Both the position numbers and the translations under genes were made by a program. A DNA stretch of 24,337 bases from Methylotenera_A sp046594915 (GTDB lineage: Bacteria; Pseudomonadota; Gammaproteobacteria; Burkholderiales; Methylophilaceae). Shown piece by piece: positions 14,107 through 21,380 of this stretch; the stretch's first letter is position 1; each line of letters begins with the position of its first letter. The notes below the pieces were generated by a model. That model was not told where the DNA came from. It worked only from the letters and a program-made list of their open reading frames with translations, and did no database searches. The stretch spans positions 1 to 24,337 of the forward strand of contig JBKJRC010000007.1 of NCBI GenBank assembly GCA_046594915.1, read 5' to 3'.

Positions 14107-16056
14107 ATGAATTTTCCGGATATTTTTGATGTGATTGTCGTCGGCGGCGGCCATGCAGGCACGGAGGCCGCGTTGGCGGCTGCGCGCATGGGGCAAAAAA
14201 CGCTTTTGCTTTCGCACAATATTGAAACTTTAGGCCAAATGTCTTGCAACCCCAGTATTGGCGGCATTGGCAAAGGTCATTTAGTTAAAGAGATTGACGC
14301 GCTGGGCGGCGTAATGGCGCAGGCAACCGATATTGGCGGCATTCAATTTCGCATTTTAAATTCATCCAAAGGCCCTGCTGTGCGCGCCACGCGTGCGCAG
14401 GCAGACCGCATTTTGTACAAAGCGGCGGTGCGCCACAAATTAGAAAACCAACCCAATTTATGGTTGTTTCAACAGGCGGTGGATGACATTATTTTGGATA
14501 ATGAGCGCGCGGCAGGCGTGGTGACGCAAATTGGTTTGCGTTTTAAATCCAAAAGTGTGGTGTTAACCGCCGGTACGTTTTTGGGCGGCTTGATTCATGT
14601 GGGTTTGCAAAACTACAGCGCAGGCCGTGCCGGCGATCCACCAGCGATTAGTTTAGCGGCGCGTTTGCGCGAAATTGGCTTGCCAGCAGGCAGGCTTAAA
14701 ACTGGTACCCCGCCACGCATTGATGGCCGTACCATTGATTACAGCGTAATGCTGGAACAACCAGGCGATAATCCTGCGCCTGTTTTCTCATTTATGGGTA
14801 ATGTGGCGCAACATCCGCAACAAGTACCGTGCTGGATAACGCACACCAATGAACGCACGCATGACATTATTCGCAGTGGTTTAGACCGCTCGCCCATGTA
14901 TACCGGCGTGATTGAAGGCGTTGGCCCAAGATATTGCCCAAGTGTGGAAGATAAAATCCATCGCTTTGCCGATAAAAAATCGCATCAACTGTTTTTAGAG
15001 CCAGAAGGCTTAACCACCAATGAAGTTTATCCAAACGGCATTTCGACCAGTTTGCCGTTTGATATTCAATTGGCGCTGGTGCGTTCAATTAAAGGTTTAG
15101 AAAACGCACATATTCTGCGCCCAGGTTATGCGATTGAGTATGATTATTACGATCCGCGCAGTTTGAAATCCAGCCTAGAAACCAAAAGCGTGCAAGGCTT
15201 ATTTTTTGCAGGGCAAATTAACGGCACCACAGGATACGAAGAAGCGGCTGCACAAGGTTTGCTGGCTGGCGCAAACGCAGCTTTGTATGTGCAAGGAAAG
15301 TCCAGCTGGTGCCCTGCCCGCGACGAAGCGTATTTAGGCGTGTTGGTGGATGATTTAATTACCACTGGCGTGACAGAGCCTTATCGCATGTTCACTTCGC
15401 GCGCGGAATACCGTTTGCAGTTGCGCGAAGATAATGCCGATATGCGCTTAACGGCTAAAGGTCGTGAGCTAGGTTTGGTGGACGATGCGCGTTGGGCCGC
15501 GTTTGAGAAAAAACTGGAAGCGGTTTCGCGAGAGCAAGAACGCTTAAGAAAAACCTTTGTGCAAGTGGCTATGGATGACGTTTCACGTGAAACGCAAGCC
15601 ACTATTTTGGGCAAACCTTTAGAGCATGAATACAGTTTATTTGAATTGCTACGCCGCCCAGAGGTGAGTTATGACGGTATGCTCAGTTTAGGCAAAGGCT
15701 CTTTAGATGGGCTTGAATTGGGCGAGGTAGACCCAGCCGTGCGCGAACAAGTGGAAATTGCCGCCAAGTATCAAGGCTACATTACGCGTCAGCAAGAAGA
15801 AATTACCAAGCAAAAAGGTAGCGAAAATATAAAGTTAAGTGCACTGGATTATGCCGATGTGCATGGCTTAAGTATTGAGGCGCGCCAAAAGTTAACGCAA
15901 CACAAACCAGAAACCATTGGCCAAGCCGGTAGAATTTCGGGCATCACGCCAGCCACGATTTCTTTATTGCTGGTGTATTTAAAGCGCAAACATAAAAAAC
16001 AGGTCAGCCAAAACACGATTAGTCCAAACACAAATTCTGACACGCAAGCCGCATGA
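14107..16056 (+). CDS. mnmG: tRNA uridine-5-carboxymethylaminomethyl modification enzyme MnmG
   Basis: FAD-dependent partner of MnmE in wobble-uridine modification of tRNAs. At 649 residues it is slightly longer than the usual 620-630, the surplus being a polar C-terminal tail. Seen are the FAD dinucleotide fold VIVVGGGHAGTEAALAAARMG (residues 9-29, first 20 typical), MSCNPSIGGIGKGHLVKEID, RLKTGTPPRIDGRTID, the block PRYCPSVEDKIHRFADK, NEVYPNGISTSLP, FAGQINGTTGYEEAAAQGL and FTSRAEYRLQLREDNAD. The conserved cysteines used in catalysis are in the SCNPS and RYCPS blocks. The start ATG at 14107 gives the normal N-terminus. The last four bases overlap rsmG (ATGA), indicating translational coupling. 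A perfect 14-bp parS core lies inside the reading frame at 15579-15594. Confidence 0.98.
   Translation: MNFPDIFDVIVVGGGHAGTEAALAAARMGQKTLLLSHNIETLGQMSCNPSIGGIGKGHLVKEIDALGGVMAQATDIGGIQFRILNSSKGPAVRATRAQADRILYKAAVRHKLENQPNLWLFQQAVDDIILDNERAAGVVTQIGLRFKSKSVVLTAGTFLGGLIHVGLQNYSAGRAGDPPAISLAARLREIGLPAGRLKTGTPPRIDGRTIDYSVMLEQPGDNPAPVFSFMGNVAQHPQQVPCWITHTNERTHDIIRSGLDRSPMYTGVIEGVGPRYCPSVEDKIHRFADKKSHQLFLEPEGLTTNEVYPNGISTSLPFDIQLALVRSIKGLENAHILRPGYAIEYDYYDPRSLKSSLETKSVQGLFFAGQINGTTGYEEAAAQGLLAGANAALYVQGKSSWCPARDEAYLGVLVDDLITTGVTEPYRMFTSRAEYRLQLREDNADMRLTAKGRELGLVDDARWAAFEKKLEAVSREQERLRKTFVQVAMDDVSRETQATILGKPLEHEYSLFELLRRPEVSYDGMLSLGKGSLDGLELGEVDPAVREQVEIAAKYQGYITRQQEEITKQKGSENIKLSALDYADVHGLSIEARQKLTQHKPETIGQAGRISGITPATISLLLVYLKRKHKKQVSQNTISPNTNSDTQAA
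15579..15594. promoter_or_regulatory. parS: parS site 4, inside the mnmG coding region
   Basis: CGTTTCACGTGAAACG carries the full 14-bp parS palindrome core; only the two outermost bases differ from the consensus, and they remain complementary. In the mnmG frame it encodes part of DDVSRETQ. It lies 1.15 kb before parA. Confidence 0.92.
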
Positions 16057-16673
16057 ATCAGGCAGCACTCTTAGCCCAAGGCATTGCCAGCATGGGATTG
16101 GCGGTGTCAGACGAAGCGCAGCAAAAATTGTTAATCTATTTGGCGCTACTGCAAAAGTGGAACAAGGTTTATAACTTAACCGCGGTGCGCGACCCACTAG
16201 AAATGGTGACCTTGCATTTGTTAGATAGCTTAAGCGTGTTGCCATATGTGAATAGCAAAAATATATTAGATGTAGGTAGCGGCGGCGGTTTGCCGGGTAT
16301 TGTGTTGGCGATATGCAAACCCGATTTGCAAGTGACCACCATTGATACCGTGCAAAAAAAAGTGATTTTTATGCGTCAGGTAAAAGGTGAGTTGGGTTTA
16401 GATAACTTAACGCCTGTGCATGCGCGGGTAGAAAATTTTCAAGCGGATGAGCGGTTTGAGTTGGTTATCTCAAGGGCGTTTTCAGAAATCGCCTTATTTT
16501 TAGCGTTAACTCAGCATTTGATTGCAGAAAATGGTCAGTGGTTTGCCATGAAAGGCGTAATACCCACAAGTGAGATAGAAGGCTTGCCAATTGTTCCAGC
16601 GAATATCATTGCACTGAAAGTGGCGGGATTAAACGCTGAGCGGCATTTAGTGGTGTTCAAAAACGTTGCTTAA
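16053..16673 (+). CDS. rsmG: 16S rRNA (guanine527-N7)-methyltransferase RsmG
   Basis: SAM-dependent enzyme that makes m7G527 in the 530 loop of 16S rRNA; its loss gives low-level streptomycin resistance in many bacteria. The 206 residues have the family core WNKVYNLTAVRDPLEMVTLH, then LLDSLSVLP, the SAM-binding loop ILDVGSGGGLPGIVLA (near 71-86), the acidic IDTVQKKVIFMRQV and VISRAFSEI. The ATG overlaps the mnmG stop by four bases. parA starts 67 bp after the stop. The mnmG-rsmG-parA-parB order is the common one in proteobacteria. Confidence 0.98.
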   Translation: MNQAALLAQGIASMGLAVSDEAQQKLLIYLALLQKWNKVYNLTAVRDPLEMVTLHLLDSLSVLPYVNSKNILDVGSGGGLPGIVLAICKPDLQVTTIDTVQKKVIFMRQVKGELGLDNLTPVHARVENFQADERFELVISRAFSEIALFLALTQHLIAENGQWFAMKGVIPTSEIEGLPIVPANIIALKVAGLNAERHLVVFKNVA

Positions 16674-16740
16674 GTGTTGTTAGTGAAAGCTTTGTTCATA
16701 CAAACGTCTGATTAATGTGCGGTTAATTAAAGAATAATTC

Positions 16741-17544
16741 ATGAAAATATTAGCGATTACCAATCAAAAAGGTGGTGTGGGTAAAACCACCACTTGCGTG
16801 AATTTAGCGGCTAGTTTGGCTGCTAATAAGCAAAAAGTATTGCTGGTGGACTTAGACCCGCAAGGCAATGCCAGCACGGGTAGCGGCATTGATAAAGCGC
16901 ATCTTAAAATGAGCATTTACCATGTATTGATTGGTGAAAAAACCTTAGCAGAAGTGATTGTAAAAAGCGAAAAAGGCGGTTTTGATATCGCGCCTTCTAA
17001 TCGTGAGCTTGCAGGTGCAGAAGTTGAACTGGTGAATGAGCTGGCGCGCGAAATGCGTTTAAAACAAGCGCTGGCAAAGGTAACAGATTACGATTATGTG
17101 CTGTTGGATTGCCCCCCTGCCCTCAATTTAGTCACGGTGAATGCGTTAACTGCGGCCGATACGGTGATGATTCCGATGCAGTGCGAATATTATGCGCTAG
17201 AAGGTTTGTCGGATTTAGTGAATACCATTAAAAAAGTGCGCGCGCATTTAAACCCAAAGCTGGAAATCGAAGGCTTACTGCGCACCATGTTTGATACTCG
17301 TAATATGCTCGCCCAACAAGTATCGGCGCAGTTGGTCAGCCATTTTGGTGACAAAGTCTATAAAACGGTGATACCACGCAATATTCGGTTGGCGGAAGCG
17401 CCCAGTTATGGCTTGCCAGTATTGATGTACGATAAAACGTCTAAAGGTGCAATCGCTTATTTAGACTTGGCAGTAGAAATTATTTATAAAAATCAAAAGC
17501 TTAATCAGTCGGAAACGCAAATAAAGGGCACAGTAAATGGTTAA
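16741..17544 (+). CDS. parA: Chromosome partitioning ATPase ParA (Soj)
   Basis: Deviant-Walker ATPase that binds DNA nonspecifically when ATP-bound and moves ParB-parS complexes, separating sister origins. The 267 residues have the deviant Walker A KGGVGKTTT from K10 with the signature lysine K10 and P-loop K15, switch I LVDLDPQGNASTGSG, and the Walker B block YVLLDCPPALNLVTVNAL. There is no N-terminal helix-turn-helix, so this is the short chromosomal (Soj) type rather than a plasmid type Ia ParA. The start at 16741 is preceded by AAAGAAT, a weak ribosome site. It overlaps parB by eight bases, so the two are coupled. Confidence 0.98.
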   Translation: MKILAITNQKGGVGKTTTCVNLAASLAANKQKVLLVDLDPQGNASTGSGIDKAHLKMSIYHVLIGEKTLAEVIVKSEKGGFDIAPSNRELAGAEVELVNELAREMRLKQALAKVTDYDYVLLDCPPALNLVTVNALTAADTVMIPMQCEYYALEGLSDLVNTIKKVRAHLNPKLEIEGLLRTMFDTRNMLAQQVSAQLVSHFGDKVYKTVIPRNIRLAEAPSYGLPVLMYDKTSKGAIAYLDLAVEIIYKNQKLNQSETQIKGTVNG

Positions 17545-18388
17545 ACCAAAGGGTTTGGGGCGCGGTTTAGATGCGTTATTAGCAAATGATAACGAAGAAA
17601 TTGCACAAGGCGATGCGCTGATGATGTTGAATGTTGACCGGTTGCAAGCTGGTAAATATCAGCCGCGTTCTTATATGGATGAAGCCGCACTGCAAACGTT
17701 GGCCGATTCCATTCGCAACCAAGGCATTATGCAACCGATTTTGGTGCGCAATGTTGGCGATGGTCGATACGAAATCATTGCAGGTGAGCGTCGTTGGCGC
17801 GCTTCGCAATTAGCGGGTTTAACCGAAGTGCCGGTTTTGGTGCGCGAAATCGCCGATGAATCTGCCTTGGCGATGGCGTTAATTGAGAATATTCAGCGCG
17901 AAAACTTAAACCCTTTAGAAGAAGCGCAAGGCATTAAACGCTTGGTTGATGAATTTGCCATGACGCATGAAAAAGCCGCTAGTGCAGTTGGGCGCTCGCG
18001 CGCGGCGGTATCCAATTTGCTGCGACTGTTATCATTGTCACCGCCCGTGCAAGATTTATTAATGCACAATAAATTGGATATGGGTCATGCCAGAGCGTTA
18101 ATCGGGCTAGATGCCGCGCAGCAGATTATGCTGGCGAATAAAATCATGCAACAAGATTTATCGGTGCGCGATGTTGAAAAACTGGTGAAAAAATTAACTG
18201 AAAATAATGCGCCAAAAACACAGAAAAAGTTGGTGAACCATGACGTTTTGGCCTTGCAAAACACCTTAAGTGAAAAAATTGGTGCCAGCGTGAATATCTC
18301 GGCCAAACAAAACGGCTCTGGCATACTTAAAATTAATTACGGTAATTTAAATCAGTTGGATGACATTATTCGCAAAATAATGCGTTAA
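17537..18388 (+). CDS. parB: Chromosome partitioning protein ParB (Spo0J/Noc family CTPase)
   Basis: DNA clamp that loads at parS, uses CTP to close and slides along neighbouring DNA, forming the partition complex moved by ParA. The 283 residues show the N-terminal ParA-contact peptide KGLGRGLDALL (residues 5-15), the CTP-binding domain with GERRWRASQ (83-91) and ENIQRENLNPLEEA (117-130), the parS-reading helix-turn-helix (about 143-163, AASAVGRSRAAVSNLLRLL) and a C-terminal dimerisation region. The start overlaps the parA end by eight bases. Four parS sites are present within 14.4 kb upstream. The gene ends 143 bp before atpI with no clear terminator between. Confidence 0.98.
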   Translation: MVKPKGLGRGLDALLANDNEEIAQGDALMMLNVDRLQAGKYQPRSYMDEAALQTLADSIRNQGIMQPILVRNVGDGRYEIIAGERRWRASQLAGLTEVPVLVREIADESALAMALIENIQRENLNPLEEAQGIKRLVDEFAMTHEKAASAVGRSRAAVSNLLRLLSLSPPVQDLLMHNKLDMGHARALIGLDAAQQIMLANKIMQQDLSVRDVEKLVKKLTENNAPKTQKKLVNHDVLALQNTLSEKIGASVNISAKQNGSGILKINYGNLNQLDDIIRKIMR

Positions 18389-18446
18389 GTGTTTCATTTT
18401 ACGCGGAACTTAATGTAAGGCTTGTTGCAATATTTGCACTTACTAC

Positions 18447-18475
18447 TTGACTAAAAACGCGTAATAATTCAAAAT
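18447..18475 (+). promoter_or_regulatory. Possible promoter of the ATP synthase operon
   Basis: TTGACT (18447-18452) is followed after 17 bases by CAAAAT (18470-18475). One and two mismatches from consensus make it a moderate match. Its position, 57 bp before atpI in the only sizeable gap between parB and atpI, supports it. Confidence 0.4.
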
Positions 18476-18531
18476 CGCGGACTTTGCTGATAAGCCCATT
18501 TCAATCAAACTGAGATGGCAATAAGACTGAG

Positions 18532-18966
18532 ATGACAAAAGAAGAGCAAAACTCAAATTCAGGCTTAACAACGACTAACTTAGAAGCAGGCTTAGATTCA
18601 AATCAAGTATTCAACAAAATGTTGCAATGGCAGTTAAGTGCGACATTGGTTGTAACGGTAGTTGCGTTAATCGTTTCAGGTTTACATGCGGGCATTTCAG
18701 CATTGGCTGGCGGTTTTTCGGTGATAATCGGTGCGTTTTTCGCTGCTAAAATTGCGCGGCGTAGTAGCAAAGAAGCGGCAACAGTATTGGTTAACCTGCT
18801 AAAAGCAGAGGCCGTTAAAATTATTATTATTATTGTGCTGCTATTTATTACGTTTAAGGTTTATAAGCAATTAGTGCCGTTTGCACTAATTGTGGGTTTG
18901 GCAGCTGCGGCTTTATTTTCCGGCGCAGCAATGAGTAAATTAGATAAAACAGAATTAGAAATATAA
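18532..18966 (+). CDS. atpI: ATP synthase subunit I (AtpI)
   Basis: Small membrane protein encoded first in many atp operons; it is not part of the final enzyme and is thought to help c-ring assembly or metal supply. The 144 residues have a polar Asn/Ser/Thr-rich N-terminus (about 1-30) and four predicted membrane helices (about 36-52, 54-73, 95-108 and 115-132), with the basic loop AKIARRSSKEA between the second and third. Sequence conservation is weak in this family, so the call rests on topology and on its place directly before atpB. A six-codon frame (18515-18535) ends on its start codon, and ACTGAGATG is repeated 17 bases apart there. Confidence 0.85.
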   Translation: MTKEEQNSNSGLTTTNLEAGLDSNQVFNKMLQWQLSATLVVTVVALIVSGLHAGISALAGGFSVIIGAFFAAKIARRSSKEAATVLVNLLKAEAVKIIIIIVLLFITFKVYKQLVPFALIVGLAAAALFSGAAMSKLDKTELEI

Positions 18967-19045
18967 AAATTAAGCAAAACTTAACACTTAAAATTGAATA
19001 AAAAACTTTGAATCATTAAACGCCTAATGGGCAATTTGGATTGAT

Positions 19046-19912
19046 ATGGCTACAGAACACGCAGAGCACGCACTTACCCCATCAGAATATATATCGCATC
19101 ATTTAAGTTTTAATGCGCAATCCGTTGGCAATGGCAATTTTTGGACATTGCATATTGATACTTTAATTATGTCAGTGCTATTAGGTTTGGTGGTGATGGG
19201 AGTAATCTGGTTAGTAGCGCGCGGTGCAACATCTGGCGTGCCAACTAAGCGCCAAGCCTTTGTTGAGTTAGTTTTTGGTTTTGTGGATGACCAAGTTAAA
19301 AATATTTTCCACGGTAACCGTCACAGCTTTATTGCCCCAACAGCACTGACGGTTTTTTTATGGGTGTTCGCAATGAATGCCATGGATTTCCTGCCTGTCG
19401 ATATTTTCGCTAAATTGATGCACAGCATTGGCTTTGATAAATGGCGCGCAGTGCCAACTTCTGATATTAATACCACATTCGCACTGGCTTTGGCGGTGTG
19501 GATTTTAATGATTTTCTTCTCGATTAAAGTAAAAGGTTTAGGCGGCTGGATACATGAGCTGTTTTATGCCCCATTCGGTGGCGCCAAACTCTTTAAACCA
19601 AAAAGCGCGCTAGGCTTTGTAGGCTTATTACTAAGCCCATTATTGTTTGTGGCTAATTTCGCTTTTAATATGATTGAGTATATTTCAAAACCCCTATCAC
19701 ACTCATTGCGATTATTTGGCAATATGTACGCGGGTGAAGTTATCTTTTTGCTGATCGGTTTATGGGCGGCAACAGGTTTAACAGGCACTATTTTCGGTTC
19801 GATTCTAGGTGCTGGCTGGTCGATTTTCCATATTTTAATCGTGGCGTTACAGGCTTTCATCTTTATGATGTTAACGGTTGTGTATTTAGCAATGGCACAC
19901 GAAAGTCATTAA
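19046..19912 (+). CDS. atpB: ATP synthase Fo subunit a
   Basis: Membrane stator of the proton channel, giving protons access to the c-ring. The 288 residues are multi-spanning and carry the essential arginine R222 in the conserved block SHSLRLFGNMYAGE, plus the last-helix block ALQAFIFMMLTVVYLAMAHE. The N-terminal MATEHAEHALTPSEYISHHL is typical of betaproteobacterial subunit a. It starts 79 bp after atpI and precedes atpE by 59 bp, the canonical order. Confidence 0.97.
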   Translation: MATEHAEHALTPSEYISHHLSFNAQSVGNGNFWTLHIDTLIMSVLLGLVVMGVIWLVARGATSGVPTKRQAFVELVFGFVDDQVKNIFHGNRHSFIAPTALTVFLWVFAMNAMDFLPVDIFAKLMHSIGFDKWRAVPTSDINTTFALALAVWILMIFFSIKVKGLGGWIHELFYAPFGGAKLFKPKSALGFVGLLLSPLLFVANFAFNMIEYISKPLSHSLRLFGNMYAGEVIFLLIGLWAATGLTGTIFGSILGAGWSIFHILIVALQAFIFMMLTVVYLAMAHESH

Positions 19913-19971
19913 AATTTTGTAGTTAAGTAGTTGATTATTAGTTGTAGTTTAATTTTTGAGAGGGTAATAAA

Positions 19972-20244
19972 ATGGAAGCATTAGCATTGATTCAAGCCTA
20001 CACAGGCGTTGGTATTGGTTTAATTATTGGTTTGGGCGCTGCGGGTGCTTGTATCGGTATTGGTATTATGTGTGCAAGTTTCTTAGAAGGCGCTGCACGT
20101 CAGCCAGAAATGATTCCACAATTGCAAGGTAAAGTGTTCTTGCTATTGGGTCTTATCGATGCTTCTTTCATTATTGGTGTTGGTTTAGCCATGATGTTCG
20201 CGTTCGCTAATCCATTATTAAGCGTTGTTACAGCAGCAAATTAA
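19972..20244 (+). CDS. atpE: ATP synthase Fo subunit c
   Basis: Ring-forming proteolipid whose rotation couples proton flow to ATP synthesis. The 90 residues form two membrane helices joined by the ARQPE loop (about 42-46). The glycine-rich first helix is GLIIGLGAAGACIGIGIM. The second helix carries the ion-binding carboxylate D63 in LLGLIDASFIIGVGLAM. Aspartate and the absence of the sodium-site glutamate/serine pattern point to protons. The ribosome site GAGAGGG is the best in the operon, consistent with the need for many copies. A terminator-like hairpin follows four bases after the stop. Confidence 0.98.
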   Translation: MEALALIQAYTGVGIGLIIGLGAAGACIGIGIMCASFLEGAARQPEMIPQLQGKVFLLLGLIDASFIIGVGLAMMFAFANPLLSVVTAAN

Positions 20245-20247
20245 TTT

Positions 20248-20277
20248 TTTGAGTCATGCACAATGACTCAAATTTTT
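20248..20277 (+). terminator. Terminator-like hairpin between atpE and atpF
   Basis: TTTGAGTCAT (20248-20257) and ATGACTCAAA (20263-20272) form a perfect 10-bp stem with a five-base loop, followed by TTTTT. The stem is only moderately GC-rich, so it would be leaky, and the downstream atp genes must still be transcribed. It may stop part of the transcripts or protect the atpE message end. Confidence 0.6.
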
Positions 20278-20305
20278 ATACTGACTTAATTTAATTGGAT
20301 TAAAC

Positions 20306-20776
20306 ATGAATATTAACTTTACACTGATCGCACAAGCTATCGCATTTGCTGTGTTGATTTGGTTCACAGTGAAATTTGTTTGGCCGCCGCTATTAAAAGC
20401 GATTGAAACACGCCAAAAAGAAATCGCGGATGGTTTGGCAGCAGCAGCAGACGGCAGAAGTGCCTTAGAAGTTGCGGCAAAAAAGTCAGAAGTCACTTTA
20501 AATGAAGCTAAGCAAAAAGCGTCTGAAATCATTGGGCAAGCTGAAAAACGTGGCTCACAAATCGTTGAAGAAGCAAAAACGACTGCCAAAGTTGAAGGCG
20601 AGCGCATTATTGCGGGTGCAAAAGCGGAGATTGATCAAGAAGTGAACCGTGCGAAAGAAGGTTTACGTGCACAAGTTTCTGCATTGGCAATCGCTGGTGC
20701 TGAAAAAATCTTGCGTAAAGAAATTGACGGCAAAGCACATTCTGAAATGCTATCCAAACTAGCGGCGGAGCTATGA
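20306..20776 (+). CDS. atpF: ATP synthase Fo subunit b
   Basis: Peripheral stalk subunit that holds F1 against rotation. The 156 residues show one N-terminal membrane helix (about 5-27, FTLIAQAIAFAVLIWFTVKF) followed by WPPLLKAIETRQKEI and a long charged, alanine-rich helix forming the right-handed dimer coil. Length and layout equal the usual 156-residue b subunit. It follows the hairpin after atpE and precedes atpH by 36 bp. Confidence 0.97.
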   Translation: MNINFTLIAQAIAFAVLIWFTVKFVWPPLLKAIETRQKEIADGLAAAADGRSALEVAAKKSEVTLNEAKQKASEIIGQAEKRGSQIVEEAKTTAKVEGERIIAGAKAEIDQEVNRAKEGLRAQVSALAIAGAEKILRKEIDGKAHSEMLSKLAAEL

Positions 20777-20812
20777 TTCTAATTATTAGGATTTTAACTA
20801 AGGATAAAATCA

Positions 20813-21349
20813 ATGGCTGAAATATCAACCATCGCAAGGCCTTATGCAGTTGCCGCTTACAAGCTTGGTAAAGAGACAAATTCTCTTGCTAAGTGGTCTG
20901 AAATGTTAGGTTTTGCAGCTGCAGTTTCTAGCGATGCGCAGATGCAAGCTTATGTGCAAGACCCAAAAGTAGTGGCGAGCGATTTGCAAAAGACTTTTTT
21001 AACAGTGTGTGGCGATAAACTCAATGAGCAAGGTCAAAACTTGATCAAAGTGTTGGTTGAATATAATCGCATGTCTATCTTGCCAGCGATTGCCAGTGCT
21101 TTTGAAGAGCTTAAAGCATTGGATGAAGGCACATTAGATGCACAAATTATTGCTGCAGCAAACCCAAGTGCCGCAGAAATCAAGGATTTGGTTGCGCGTT
21201 TAGAGGCCAAGTTTGGTAAAAAGATTGAAGCCAATGTTTCTGTGGATGCAGAATTGATTGGTGGCTTTAAAATTATTGTTGGCGATACCGTAATTGACGC
21301 GTCCGTCAAAGGTCAGTTGCAAAATTTAGCTTATACGCTTGCGGCATAA
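20813..21349 (+). CDS. atpH: ATP synthase F1 subunit delta
   Basis: Connects the b-subunit stalk to the top of the alpha3beta3 hexamer. The 178 residues have the conserved start STIARPYAVAAYKLG, a six-helix N-terminal domain, and the C-terminal block LIGGFKIIVGDTVIDASVKG followed by QLQNLAYTL. The ribosome site AAGGAT lies 9 bases before the ATG. It sits 31 bp before atpA. Confidence 0.97.
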   Translation: MAEISTIARPYAVAAYKLGKETNSLAKWSEMLGFAAAVSSDAQMQAYVQDPKVVASDLQKTFLTVCGDKLNEQGQNLIKVLVEYNRMSILPAIASAFEELKALDEGTLDAQIIAAANPSAAEIKDLVARLEAKFGKKIEANVSVDAELIGGFKIIVGDTVIDASVKGQLQNLAYTLAA

Positions 21350-21380
21350 GTTGCAGTTATAGAAAATATTAGGAGCTACA

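Noticed and set aside
18389..18446. Near-palindrome TGCAATATTTGCA after parB as a terminator
   Set aside because: Five-base A/T-rich arms without a U run; too weak to call.
19564..19860. 98-codon minus-strand frame within atpB
   Set aside because: Antisense to the conserved arginine-containing region of subunit a; no independent support.
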